From NCBI GenBank assembly GCA_965221035.1, contig OZ244860.1, positions 3,286,001 to 3,350,000 of the forward strand: 64,000 nt of DNA, written 5' to 3'. The notes under the pieces are model-generated. The model ran no database searches. It was given only the letters and a program-made list of their open reading frames with translations, and was not told where the DNA came from. This DNA comes from UBA6522 sp965221035. GTDB lineage: Bacteria > Pseudomonadota > Gammaproteobacteria > Steroidobacterales > Rariloculaceae. Below are positions 35,904 through 44,990 of the stretch, piece by piece. The position numbers and the translations under genes are program-made. The stretch's first letter is position 1. Every line of letters starts with the position of its first letter.

Positions 35904-37327
35904 CGCGGCGTGAGCACGAAGTCCAGCAATTCTTCCTCCAGCAGGCGGTCGCTGGTGCCGACCGCGGACACATAGGAAATGTGTCCGTGCCCCGGCATCT
36001 GGCGCAGGCGCGGCTGCGCGTCGAAGTCCTCGACAAGCCGGGTCAGGAGTTGAGCGGTGGAACGGTGGAAGCCCCGCGGGTCGAATTCCGCCACGGTGAT
36101 CAGCACCGGTGTCGAACCCGACTCGATATTGTCCAGCACGCGCATGTCGGCCAGGGTCCGACCGTCGACGGCATAGTAGTCGGAACCGACCTCGTCCGGG
36201 GCACCGGGCAACTGCAGGGCTGGCGATGCGAGGATGGCCCCGGCCACGCGGTCGCCCGTCGTCGACGTCAGGCTTGGACGGAACACGTAGTTGGCCACAT
36301 GGTTGCCGCCTGCGGAATGGCCATAGACGTACAACCGGGACGGGTTGCCCCGATAGTCGCCGATATTGGCGTGTACCCATTCCACTGCCGCGTGCACGGC
36401 TTCGGCGCCGCTGGGCCAGGTGGCCTCGGGCGCCAGGGGATAGGTCATGTTCACCGCGACGAACCCCAGGCCGGCGAAGTGGATCGCCACATGCTCCAGG
36501 TTGCTCAGGTCGCCGCGCGAGAAGCCGCCGCCGTGCACCAGCAGGATGACGGGCGCTCCCATGCCGGGAGAATTTCGATTGTTGCCTTCGTAGACCCTGA
36601 GACGATGCCGTTCTTCCGGGCCGTAGGCGATTTCGTCGGAAACCGTGACGTCGGCAGCGACAAACACGCGCGGGGTGTCGGCGTACAGGGCCGCGGTCGC
36701 CACGGGATTGACGACGGGACCGATTTCGCGGTTGCCTTCCCGAGCCGCCGTGGTCATGCCGCTGCGCAGGGTGTTGGCGTTCCAGGTTGGCATTTCGTCG
36801 GTTTCCGACCAGCGCCAGCGTTGCCGATAGGATGCGTCGGCGGTACAGGATTCCAGGCTCACGGCCCTGGAGGAGTAGGGCGGCACCGTGCCGATGGCCG
36901 TGTTGACAAATACCCGCTCGGCCGCCAGCGTCAGGCACTGGCTTGAATCCGCGCTGGGCGTGACACGGCCATCGCCGTGAACCTGCCACGGGTGGGCCTC
37001 GTCGCAGTCGATGGAATGGACGTCCGCCCGGCCGGACTCCATCGAGTCTGCGGAAAGGCAGCGGTCGTAATTGACCAGTCTGAGCTTTCCGTCGGCGTGC
37101 TCGAAAATTTCATCCACATCGAATCCCGGCAGGCTGTACTTGCAGCTGTGAGTGGTGATCGGCGCGTCGATTCGCATTTGAGCCCCGAAGCCGGGGATGT
37201 CCAGGCAGTAGCCGCGCGGGTCCTCCAATTCGTGCATCGATCGCAGGAACGTCGACTGGGAGAACGCAGGCGACGACATGCACAACAGCACGGACGTCAG
37301 GCATGAGGTGGTCACGTGAGTCTTCAT
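35900..37327 (-). CDS. Secreted alpha/beta-hydrolase esterase with ricin-type lectin domain
   Basis: 475 residues from ATG 37327, with GTGGAGAT upstream. Signal peptide (SCLTSVLLCMSSPAFSQ), then a ricin B-like beta-trefoil of about 150 residues (DPRGYCLDIPGFG, NYDRCLSADS, SQCLTLAAE, RQRWRW). The C-terminal half is a carboxylesterase: oxyanion loop LVHGGGFSRGD, nucleophile elbow YGHSAGGNH, catalytic Asp near AEFDPRG and His in MPGHGHIS. The lectin module should target the esterase to a glycan. Between a DUF6152 gene and a diheme cytochrome, all minus strand. Confidence 0.88.
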   Translation of the reverse strand: MKTHVTTSCLTSVLLCMSSPAFSQSTFLRSMHELEDPRGYCLDIPGFGAQMRIDAPITTHSCKYSLPGFDVDEIFEHADGKLRLVNYDRCLSADSMESGRADVHSIDCDEAHPWQVHGDGRVTPSADSSQCLTLAAERVFVNTAIGTVPPYSSRAVSLESCTADASYRQRWRWSETDEMPTWNANTLRSGMTTAAREGNREIGPVVNPVATAALYADTPRVFVAADVTVSDEIAYGPEERHRLRVYEGNNRNSPGMGAPVILLVHGGGFSRGDLSNLEHVAIHFAGLGFVAVNMTYPLAPEATWPSGAEAVHAAVEWVHANIGDYRGNPSRLYVYGHSAGGNHVANYVFRPSLTSTTGDRVAGAILASPALQLPGAPDEVGSDYYAVDGRTLADMRVLDNIESGSTPVLITVAEFDPRGFHRSTAQLLTRLVEDFDAQPRLRQMPGHGHISYVSAVGTSDRLLEEELLDFVLTPR

Positions 37328-37365
37328 TGTTCTATCTCCACGAATATCCGGCATGTGAACTGTTG

Positions 37366-38391
37366 CTATCCCTCGTCGCATTCATATGGTGCGATCTGCA
37401 CGTCGGGAAGCCACACCAGTGTCTTGTCCATCACGACGGGTTCGGTAAACGTGGCCGGGTCGGTCACGGTGATTTCGTATTGAAGTTCGCTGGCGTTCTC
37501 GATCGGCGTGAACCGTTCGACCATCTCCACTTCGTCGCTGAGGGGAATGCCCCGGACATTGAAATGCCCAAAGTTGACTGCCGAGGTCTCCACTACCAGC
37601 GTCTCGCCCTCCCAGCGGCCGGTGGAGTGGCCGAGAACCGACGGCTCCGGATCACCGGCCTGCGGTTCCAGGTGGATCATGCGGCGCAGGTCGTATTCCT
37701 CGATGCGCATCACGATGGTGTCGCCCTCGTCCACGAATTCGAACGGGTAGGGTGCCGCCATGATGGCGGGCATGCCCTTGATGGCGCAGTTCAGGAGCGG
37801 GTCGTCGAACTCCGCGTCGTACTCCGCGATGGTGGCGCGGGCGGCGTCGGTCAGCGGGTAGTCCCCGAGCCACAGGGAGCTCTTGCCGTCGGCGAGCGTC
37901 GTGCTCCAGACCTTGAAGATGCCCTGTTCCGCATTCGACGTGTCTCCGGTTTCGGCAAACCACCGGTCGTTGGTTCCCCACAGACGGTCCGACCAGATGA
38001 GGTCGGCGGGTTCGGGCGAAAACCGGAACACGAATTCCTCGCCGCTGGGCAACAGCAGGTTGTTGACGAACAAGCCATGCGGTGAACGCAGGGCGGGCCA
38101 GCCCGAGGCCCTTACCCGGTCGCCGATTTCGACGAACGGATCGACGGCGGCCATTCGGCGCATGATGCTCAGCGAGTGGGTCTCCACTTCCCACTCCTGC
38201 AGTTCTCCGCCTTCACCCGTCACCGACATCGTGAACTTGACGTGGGGATTGCGCCAGAGAATGCTGGTGATTTCACCCTCGACCTCGATGGTGGCACCGG
38301 GATCGAAGTTCCCCGCCACGCTGTGATGGGCCCAGGCGCCGGACACCATCGCTCCGGCTGCGGCAAAACCGATGACCACTCGAATCAACAT
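37366..38391 (-). CDS. DUF6152-family protein, long (fused) form
   Basis: 341 residues, signal peptide ending GAWAHHSVAG. Residues about 22-125 match the short DUF6152 protein at 39254 (HHS, WRNPHVKFTM, GDRVRASGWP). Residues about 195-340 match the protein at 38557 (CAIKGMPAIMAAPYPFEFV, GHSTGRWEGETLVVETS). So it is a fusion of the two domains that are separate genes on the divergent side. Periplasmic; function unknown, common in steroid- or terpenoid-degrading and marine bacteria by repute only. Confidence 0.8.
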   Translation of the reverse strand: MLIRVVIGFAAAGAMVSGAWAHHSVAGNFDPGATIEVEGEITSILWRNPHVKFTMSVTGEGGELQEWEVETHSLSIMRRMAAVDPFVEIGDRVRASGWPALRSPHGLFVNNLLLPSGEEFVFRFSPEPADLIWSDRLWGTNDRWFAETGDTSNAEQGIFKVWSTTLADGKSSLWLGDYPLTDAARATIAEYDAEFDDPLLNCAIKGMPAIMAAPYPFEFVDEGDTIVMRIEEYDLRRMIHLEPQAGDPEPSVLGHSTGRWEGETLVVETSAVNFGHFNVRGIPLSDEVEMVERFTPIENASELQYEITVTDPATFTEPVVMDKTLVWLPDVQIAPYECDEG

Positions 38392-38556
38392 GGCATTCTT
38401 CTCCTTTTCGGGGCTGGCATCACCGGCGCAAACTCCCGTCGCTCCTGCGGCGCGATGCCGCTTGTTCGTCGAAATGGCATTTGCCGTATGTCCGATGACT
38501 GGAGTACGCTAGCCATCCCGCGATGGAAAGTTGCGCCTTGCATGAGGAATTATAGG
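38392..38556. promoter_or_regulatory. Divergent intergenic region between DUF6152-family genes
   Basis: 165 bp separating the fused gene (minus) from the split pair (plus). No gene is supported. The shared control region suggests that both forms respond to the same signal. Confidence 0.4.
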
Positions 38557-39243
38557 ATGCTATCGACACGGGTACACCCTGAGCGAGCGCGGACTCCGGC
38601 GCTTGCCGGCGCGATCATCGCATTTTCAACCGTATTGTTCTCGGGTGAGGGGCTTGCCCAGGCCGACTTCGAAGGCATCTGGAACCCCCAACATCCGAGC
38701 ATGATGGGCCAGCCGGATCCGGCCACCGTCAGGCTGACGCCCGCCGGCCAGGCCGAATTCGACGCCTTCACGCCCGACAAGGACCCGACGCTGCGCTGCC
38801 TGATGCCGGGCATACCGCTGGGATTGGTGGACCCGTATCCCATCGAGATCGTGCAGCAGGAACACCAGATTCTGATCCTCTACGAGCACTTCCACCAGGT
38901 ACGCAGGATCTTCATGGACGGTCGGGAGGCGCCGGATCATTGGCTGCCGTCCCTGATCGGATATTCCACGGGCCATTGGGAGAACGAGACCCTGGTGATC
39001 CGCACCACGCACATGCATCCCGACAACTACATGTGGACCGCCGGTTTCCCATTCTCGGGCGACGAGCATACCTACGTGATCGAGCGCTGGTGGCGCGAGG
39101 GTGACGTGCTGCGGTTTACCGGCGAAGTGCATGACCCGACCTATTACGAGGAACCCTACGTGGTGAACGGTCGCTGGAACTACGCTCCCGATGGCGAGAT
39201 ATGGGAGTATGAATGCATTCCCGAATACGGCGGCATCGAATGA
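38557..39243 (+). CDS. Secreted protein homologous to the C-terminal half of the DUF6152 fusion
   Basis: 228 residues from ATG 38557 (an ATG at 38542 is also in frame; GAGG lies in between). Signal-like segment (AGAIIAFSTVLFSGEGLAQ), then ADFEGIWNP and the shared block CLMPGIPLGLVDPYPIEIV, YSTGHWENETLVIRT, EYECIPEYGG. The same blocks make up the C-terminal half of the 37366 product. Ten bp before the short DUF6152 gene. Confidence 0.8.
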   Translation: MLSTRVHPERARTPALAGAIIAFSTVLFSGEGLAQADFEGIWNPQHPSMMGQPDPATVRLTPAGQAEFDAFTPDKDPTLRCLMPGIPLGLVDPYPIEIVQQEHQILILYEHFHQVRRIFMDGREAPDHWLPSLIGYSTGHWENETLVIRTTHMHPDNYMWTAGFPFSGDEHTYVIERWWREGDVLRFTGEVHDPTYYEEPYVVNGRWNYAPDGEIWEYECIPEYGGIE

Positions 39244-39253
39244 GGAGAGGCCG

Positions 39254-39676
39254 ATGAAAAAGTTGACGACTCTTGGACTGGGTTCGGCGCTCGCCCTGTT
39301 GGCCGGTTTGCCGGTGGTGGCGCACCATAACGGGGGCACGTATTTCGATACCGCCACCACCATCGAGCATAGCGACGCGACGGTCGTCTCCTATGCGATT
39401 GTCAATCCGCACGGACGGCTCCACTACACCCTCACGGACGCCGAGGGCAACGAGCAGGAGTGGAGCGCGGAGTTGGCGAGCGCCAACAACCTGCGCCGTC
39501 GCGGGCTGGGAGGGGAGATCTTCAAGCCCGGCGACCGGCTGGTGTCCGTCTCGGGCAACCCGAGCCGTAGCGGAGCAAACTTCATGCGGCTGGAGCGGGC
39601 CGAGTTCGCCGACGGAACGGTGGCAACGTTCACCGGCGCCAATCGCGGGATCACGCCGGGGCGCGAGGCGCAGTAG
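39254..39676 (+). CDS. Short DUF6152-family protein
   Basis: 140 residues from ATG 39254, with a strong GAGGAGAGG site. Signal peptide (SALALLAGLPVVAHHNGG), conserved HHN, YAIVNPHGRLHYTL and FKPGDRLVSVSG. It corresponds to the N-terminal half of the fused protein at 37366. The 3' end overlaps the tail of the opposite-strand pabBC gene by 26 bp. Confidence 0.82.
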   Translation: MKKLTTLGLGSALALLAGLPVVAHHNGGTYFDTATTIEHSDATVVSYAIVNPHGRLHYTLTDAEGNEQEWSAELASANNLRRRGLGGEIFKPGDRLVSVSGNPSRSGANFMRLERAEFADGTVATFTGANRGITPGREAQ

Positions 39677-41609
39677 CACTCCGGGAGCGAGACACGGTAG
39701 TACCCGGGGCGCCAGGGGCAGTCGCGCCTGCGGCAGCCGCGCCTGGGGCGCCATGTACGGTGGCGCTCGGGGTACCAGGTCCAGCGGCGCTCGGGGCACC
39801 AGCAGCAGGTACGCCCGTGCCAGTGACAGTAGCAAGGGGGCGGCATCCGGCGGCCTCCGGATAGCCGCGCAACCGTGCCTGCACTTCGCCGCGTACGGAA
39901 TTGATGAGAGTCAATCCGCGGACGCGCGCCAGTTCATCCTTGTGAATCGGTCGTTCGCGGACTTTGCCCCTCTCCAGCAGCCACTGGCGGTAGGTGCCGC
40001 CCAACAACCCGCAGGTGACCGGCGGCGTGTACCGAGCGCCATCCAACTCGACCACGATGTTGGCGATGGTCGTCTCGGTGAGGTACCCGTCGGGATTCCA
40101 AAGCAGGACATCGTCACAGCCTGCGGCGGACGCAGAAGCCCTTTCGTAAACTTCCCTGCGGGAGGTCTTGTGATAAAGGAACGGGTTTTCCGGATCAATG
40201 GGATGCGTGGCCAACCCGACTAGCGGCGGCGTCTTGCCGGCAGATCCGGATTCGCTGATCGGCAAATATTCAAGCGATGGCGTCCCTTCGCGTGTCAGGC
40301 TCAGCCGGATCCGGTAGGCTCGTTCGTCAAGGGCGCCGGTCAATGAATCCAAGGCTTGCCCGACCGTGTTCCGGTCGAAGGTGAATCCAAAATACTCGGC
40401 CGAGTCGGCCAATCGTTTGAGGTGGTGATCCACCAGGAAGATGCCCCGCTCCGGGGTCCACAGCATGGTTTCAAGCAGAGAGAAATCCGATGCGGGCGCG
40501 GGCGACGACAGAATCCTGGCCTTGGCGAGGCATTCCGCGAATTCGTCTCCGGGCTCGGAGTCCGCGACGATGCCGCCTCCCACGCCATAGAATGCCGACC
40601 CGGTGCGCCTGTCCACCACCGCGGTACGGATGGCGACGTTGAATTGCGCTTTCCTGTTCGGCGCCAGGTAACCGATGGCGCCGGTATAGATTTCCCGCGG
40701 GAACGGTTCCAGGGATTCGATGATCCGCATGCTGGAGACCTTCGGCGCGCCGGTCACCGAGGCGCTGGGAAAGAGCGCGCGGATCACCTCCGAAACCGGC
40801 GCGTCGGTGCGCGCTTCCACCGTGGAAGTCATCTGCCAGACGGTGGGATGACGGGTCACCGAGAACAGTTCGGGCGTAGAAACGGAGCCCGGCACGGCAA
40901 CCCGGCCGAGGTCGTTTCTGACCATGTCCGCAATCATCACGTTTTCTGCCCGGTTCTTGCCCGAGCGGTATAGCCAGGCGGCGAGTTCGCGATCCTCCCC
41001 GAGGGTCATGCCGCGCTTCGCCGTGCCCTTCATCGGCTGACAACGGAGGCGGTTCCGGTCCAGCCGAAAGAACAGCTCGGGCGAAGCGCAGACGATCGCA
41101 TGGTCGCCGCAATCGACGAAGGCGGCATAGGGCGCGTCGGCGGCCACCTGCTGGAACAACGCGTGCGGATCGTCCACTTGCTCCGCGACCTGCCGGGTCG
41201 TGTAGTTGATCTGGTAGGTGTCGCCCGCGCGGATGCGGTCCTTGATCGCGGCGACCTTGCGGAAGTACTCCTGCCGGGATTCGGCCATCCGCCACTCCGG
41301 TACGGGCTGCGGGCCGGGACGTGGCAGGGTTCGTACCGGCCCGGCATTCCGGAACAGCCCGAAGCAGACCAGGGGCAGCCTCGCGCCTGGCCGGGTTCGA
41401 TACGCGGGATCGAAGCCCCGCGCCGCCTCGTAGGTCAGGAAGCCCGCCGCGAAAAAACCCTCGTGATGTACCCGGTGCTCCACCTCCACCAGCACATCGG
41501 GCACAGCGGCCGGATCGCGGCACGCCAGCACGTCCACCGGTTCGTCGAAGCGGAGCCAATGCCCGGCTTCGGGATCCCGCAGGACGATTTCCCCAAGGAC
41601 CGGGTGCAA
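39651..41609 (-). CDS. pabBC: Fused aminodeoxychorismate synthase component I / 4-amino-4-deoxychorismate lyase
   Basis: 652 residues. N-terminal chorismate-binding domain (AGDTYQINYT, PMKGTAKRG, NRAENVMIADMVRNDLGRV, FPSASVTGAPK) makes aminodeoxychorismate from chorismate. The C-terminal class IV aminotransferase-type domain has the PLP Lys in FLYHKTSRREVYE and LTETTIANIVVELDG, releasing p-aminobenzoate for folate. After residue about 588 there is a 65-residue Ala/Gly/Pro tail (GAPGAAAAGATAPGAPG) with no counterpart in the family; it overlaps the DUF6152 gene end, so it may be read-through after loss of the original stop. Confidence 0.9.
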   Translation of the reverse strand: MHPVLGEIVLRDPEAGHWLRFDEPVDVLACRDPAAVPDVLVEVEHRVHHEGFFAAGFLTYEAARGFDPAYRTRPGARLPLVCFGLFRNAGPVRTLPRPGPQPVPEWRMAESRQEYFRKVAAIKDRIRAGDTYQINYTTRQVAEQVDDPHALFQQVAADAPYAAFVDCGDHAIVCASPELFFRLDRNRLRCQPMKGTAKRGMTLGEDRELAAWLYRSGKNRAENVMIADMVRNDLGRVAVPGSVSTPELFSVTRHPTVWQMTSTVEARTDAPVSEVIRALFPSASVTGAPKVSSMRIIESLEPFPREIYTGAIGYLAPNRKAQFNVAIRTAVVDRRTGSAFYGVGGGIVADSEPGDEFAECLAKARILSSPAPASDFSLLETMLWTPERGIFLVDHHLKRLADSAEYFGFTFDRNTVGQALDSLTGALDERAYRIRLSLTREGTPSLEYLPISESGSAGKTPPLVGLATHPIDPENPFLYHKTSRREVYERASASAAGCDDVLLWNPDGYLTETTIANIVVELDGARYTPPVTCGLLGGTYRQWLLERGKVRERPIHKDELARVRGLTLINSVRGEVQARLRGYPEAAGCRPLATVTGTGVPAAGAPSAAGPGTPSATVHGAPGAAAAGATAPGAPGTTVSRSRSATAPRAPA

Positions 41610-41669
41610 TTCAAGGCACCCGGCAAGCGGGGGCGGCCCTTGTCCGCATCGGCTCCGGCGCGGTTGCCG

Positions 41670-43343
41670 CTATGGATAGAGGCTCGGCAGTCGGTCGGCC
41701 CGGTAGATCGCCCAATTGGAATCGTCCTGCTGAAGCCGCATTTCCCAGACCTTTTCGGGCGGGTCGGTGTGGGTGACCTCCATCAGGCGCGCCCAGCGCT
41801 GCGCCTGTCCGGGCGGAACGTTGATGCCTTCGGCATTGGTTTCCGCTCCGCCCACGTTGATGAGGATGGTATCGGCCTGCGGGTGCCAATCCACGTCGCC
41901 CAGGTAGCGCCCGTAGAACATCTCCTGTTCCGGACCGTATACCCACGGCTGGCTGACTTCCATGGTCTCCTCGTTGACCGCGTATTCCACGGCGCGGCTG
42001 TAACTGTCGGCCAGGGGCATCTTCTCCTCGAACGGGCTGGCCCGCGCGGCGCCGTTGTCGAACAGCAGGTATGTACCGTGCTCGGTGTGGGAAATGGCGT
42101 GGTGCTTGTAGGACCATTCCACATCGCCCACCGGCGTGAGCAGTTTGTCGCTCCACGGTTCGTTCCAGTTGTCGTGGGTGCCGAGAATCCAGACCAGTTC
42201 GCCGGTGTCCATGCTGACCTTGATCACCGCGTCCTGGTAGGGGACGGACATGAGAAAGGAGTGGTCCGCCTCCTCGTAGATCAGCGCGTTGCCATGCGTC
42301 CAGTCGTAAACGACGCCTTCGACTACTCCGTCGTAGTGGTTCGCCCAGAAGTCCTCCCGGAGCGAGTTGTAGCCGATGCGGTTGACATCAAGGATGTCGA
42401 ACAGGCTCCAGGAGTTGACGACCTCGCCCTCGGGCGTGAACTCGACCACCAGGTCGCCAATGACGTTGGCGTCGGCGCGTGGCGCGTCCGGATCTGTTTC
42501 GCTGGTGTACCAATCCTCGATGACCCTGTGCTCCGAACTCAGCAGCAGGAAGTTGCCGTTGGGCAGCTCGGCGAAGTCGTGGTGGAAGGAATCGGTTTCC
42601 ACGGCAATGCTGTCCGGCGCCGGGTCCTTGGCCGTGCCGGTGAAGTGCCAGCGCCGCTGGATGTTGCCCAGCATGTCGATCTCGATCATGCCGCCGGTGC
42701 CGGGCCAGACCTCGTAGACCAGGTTGCCGTTGGAGATCCTGCGGATATCGTGCACGCGATGGTCGCCGGGCAGGTAATACCAGATGATTTCGCCCTCATC
42801 GTCGACGACGACGGCGGGCGAGAAGTTGGCCGGAGTGGAGTTGCCTTCCGTGTCCCACCGGCCGTTGACATTGAAGATCGTCACGCCGGGTTCCATTCTG
42901 GACGGGTCGCGGACGGTGACTGCGGGTGTCGGAAACGCCTCCGGCAGCGGGGGCGTGACAAAGGTCTGGGCGTCGGTCTCCGAGGAAAGCCCGGTACCGT
43001 CCTCCACTGTGGCGGTGATCGTGTGCGTGCGGCCTGCGCGCAATCCCAGGACCGGCAGCTCGTGCTCCGTCGTCATCGCCTCCTCGGGCGTAACGCTCCA
43101 GGATCGCTCGCCGTCGTCGACGTTGAGCGTCAGGCGGGTCGGCACATCGGTGGCGACGCTCAGAATGGCGGCCAGCGGCACCGTCGGGTTGGGATTGCCG
43201 ATCAGGGTGACGCCCTCAATGGCCGGAGCCTCGGCATCCGGTGCCTGCGCGCCCAGTTCATCGCCGTCGGGCGGTGCGCAGCCAAGGATCAGTAGAGACG
43301 CCGAGCACATCATGGTTGCGCGCACTATGTATGAACGATACAT
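41670..43343 (-). CDS. Aryl-sulfate sulfotransferase (ASST) lipoprotein
   Basis: 557 residues from ATG 43343, preceded by CGGAGAA. A lipobox LILGCAPP marks an outer- or inner-membrane lipoprotein. A short beta domain precedes the ASST beta-propeller with DSFHHDFAELPNGNFLLL carrying the conserved His, and HHAISHTEHGTYLLFDNG. ASSTs move sulfate from one phenol to another without PAPS. Divergent from an alkylsulfatase-like gene at 43528; together they point to sulfate-ester metabolism. Confidence 0.87.
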   Translation of the reverse strand: MYRSYIVRATMMCSASLLILGCAPPDGDELGAQAPDAEAPAIEGVTLIGNPNPTVPLAAILSVATDVPTRLTLNVDDGERSWSVTPEEAMTTEHELPVLGLRAGRTHTITATVEDGTGLSSETDAQTFVTPPLPEAFPTPAVTVRDPSRMEPGVTIFNVNGRWDTEGNSTPANFSPAVVVDDEGEIIWYYLPGDHRVHDIRRISNGNLVYEVWPGTGGMIEIDMLGNIQRRWHFTGTAKDPAPDSIAVETDSFHHDFAELPNGNFLLLSSEHRVIEDWYTSETDPDAPRADANVIGDLVVEFTPEGEVVNSWSLFDILDVNRIGYNSLREDFWANHYDGVVEGVVYDWTHGNALIYEEADHSFLMSVPYQDAVIKVSMDTGELVWILGTHDNWNEPWSDKLLTPVGDVEWSYKHHAISHTEHGTYLLFDNGAARASPFEEKMPLADSYSRAVEYAVNEETMEVSQPWVYGPEQEMFYGRYLGDVDWHPQADTILINVGGAETNAEGINVPPGQAQRWARLMEVTHTDPPEKVWEMRLQQDDSNWAIYRADRLPSLYP

Positions 43344-43527
43344 CGAAATTCTCCGTGAGGTCTTGTTGTTCCTTGAAGGGTGTCGGACGGTAGCCACCGC
43401 GTTCCGGCTTGCGGTCTACGCGGTTTTCCCGACCGTTCCGACGGAATACGATTCGGACAGGCGTATGATACACGCTGCAAGACCGCATGCTTGGCGGTCA
43501 AGGATTTCATTTGTGGAGCAATCGACC
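43344..43527. promoter_or_regulatory. Divergent region, ASST / alkylsulfatase-like
   Basis: 184 bp with a TATGAT -10-like hexamer near 43465 facing the plus-strand gene; no convincing -35 at normal spacing. No gene supported. Confidence 0.35.
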
Positions 43528-44901
43528 ATGAGATGGATTTTCAGTGTGATGACGCTCGCCTGTTTCGGGATTTCAGGAGCCTCGGCGCAGCAGAGCGAGG
43601 CCACCGCGAGACTGCTTGCACGAAACGAGATGTTCGAGCCCGCCATCATCGAAGTCGCCGACAACGTATATACGGCGATCGGTTACCAGGTGTCGACCAA
43701 TACCATGATCGTGGGCGATGACGGCGTCATCATCATCGACCCCGGGCAACAGCTGGCCGGTGCCCGACAGGTTCGCGCAGAATTCGAGAGGATCACCGAT
43801 CTGCCCGTACGCGCGCTCATCTACACCCATGGCCACGGCGACCATATCAACGCTTCGCCCGTCTTCCACGATCCGGATGCCGGCATCGAAGTCTGGGCGC
43901 GCGCCAATTTCGGCTCGGAGGCTGCGCGGGTAGTGGCGGGCGGACTGACGGGCGGTGCGCGGCCGTCCAACACGCAGGGGTTCGATCTTCCACCCGAGCA
44001 ACGGATCAGCGTAGGTGTCGCGATTCCCCCGCAACGACCGGTGGGCAATCTGATGGGCGACGGCGCGCGGGCGGAGGTCCAGCGGGCCGAGCCGGTGCAG
44101 CCGACCCATACCTTTACCGAGGATCGGATGCGGCTCGAGATCGCCGGCGTCACGCTGGACCTGGTGGCCGCGCCGGGCGAGACCGCGGACCAGCTCTACG
44201 TCTGGTTGCCGGAGCAACGCGTGGTCTTCGCCGGCGACAACTTCTATCAGTCCTGGCCGAACGTATACCCTCTGCGGGGCACCGCCAGGCGTTCCATTCG
44301 CGACTGGATCCGAAGCATCGACAGCATGATCGCCGAGGACCCGCTGCACGTGGTGGGGGGACATACCACACCGATGCTCGGCAACGCGGTGGAAGTCCTG
44401 ACCAACTATCGCGACGCCATGCAGTGGGTGCTGGACCGCACCATCGAGGGTGCCAGGCAGTTCATGACGCCGGATGAGCTGGTGGAGTATGCGGCGCTTC
44501 CGGAGCATCTGGCGGAGCTGGACTACCTGGCCGATTACTACGGCAGCGTCTGGGGGACGGTGCGTGACATCTATGCCCAGGATCTGGGCTGGTTCGATGG
44601 CGACCCGCTGAACCTGCATCGGGAAAGCCCGCTGAAGCAGTCCCAACGAATGGCGGACCTGGTGGGCGGCGTGGATGTCCTGATGACCAGGGCGCGTGAG
44701 GCGATGGCGGCGGACGATCCTCTGGGCGCCGCACAGTTGGCGCAGCACGTGATCCGGCTGCGCCCGGACGAGCAGGAACCCAAATTGCTGATGGCGGACG
44801 CGCTCGCCGTCATCGGCGAACGGACGTTCAACGCGCCGGCCCGCAATTACACGCTGTCCTCTTCGAATCGATACCGGCGTCAGGCCACGGAAGGCGAGTG
44901 A
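43528..44901 (+). CDS. Alkyl sulfatase-like MBL hydrolase (SdsA/BDS1 family)
   Basis: 457 residues from ATG 43528, with GGAG nine bases before; frames open further upstream are not real. Signal peptide (MTLACFGISGASAQQ), then the MBL core IYTHGHGDHINASP, RVVFAGDNFYQ and VVGGHTTPMLG. The alkylsulfatase dimerisation domain follows (GTVRDIYAQDLGWFDGDP, SQRMADLVGG). It lacks the C-terminal SCP2-like domain of full SdsA. Periplasmic cleavage of alkyl sulfate esters is expected. Confidence 0.85.
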   Translation: MRWIFSVMTLACFGISGASAQQSEATARLLARNEMFEPAIIEVADNVYTAIGYQVSTNTMIVGDDGVIIIDPGQQLAGARQVRAEFERITDLPVRALIYTHGHGDHINASPVFHDPDAGIEVWARANFGSEAARVVAGGLTGGARPSNTQGFDLPPEQRISVGVAIPPQRPVGNLMGDGARAEVQRAEPVQPTHTFTEDRMRLEIAGVTLDLVAAPGETADQLYVWLPEQRVVFAGDNFYQSWPNVYPLRGTARRSIRDWIRSIDSMIAEDPLHVVGGHTTPMLGNAVEVLTNYRDAMQWVLDRTIEGARQFMTPDELVEYAALPEHLAELDYLADYYGSVWGTVRDIYAQDLGWFDGDPLNLHRESPLKQSQRMADLVGGVDVLMTRAREAMAADDPLGAAQLAQHVIRLRPDEQEPKLLMADALAVIGERTFNAPARNYTLSSSNRYRRQATEGE

Positions 44902-44990
44902 GGGCGTCGTATGTAGTCACAAAGTGGTCTTGAATTGGAACGCAAGTCGGCGCATAGTTGGGATAGAACAGGAGCCAGGAGTTATCCGTC

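Noticed and set aside
35004..36989. 661-residue frame covering the diheme cytochrome and more
   Set aside because: The N-terminal part is an antiphase reading of the esterase gene; the signal peptide and ATG at 35903 define the real gene.
42784..44901. 705-residue frame for an extended sulfatase
   Set aside because: The first 248 residues are antisense to the ASST gene; the signal peptide at 43528 marks the start.
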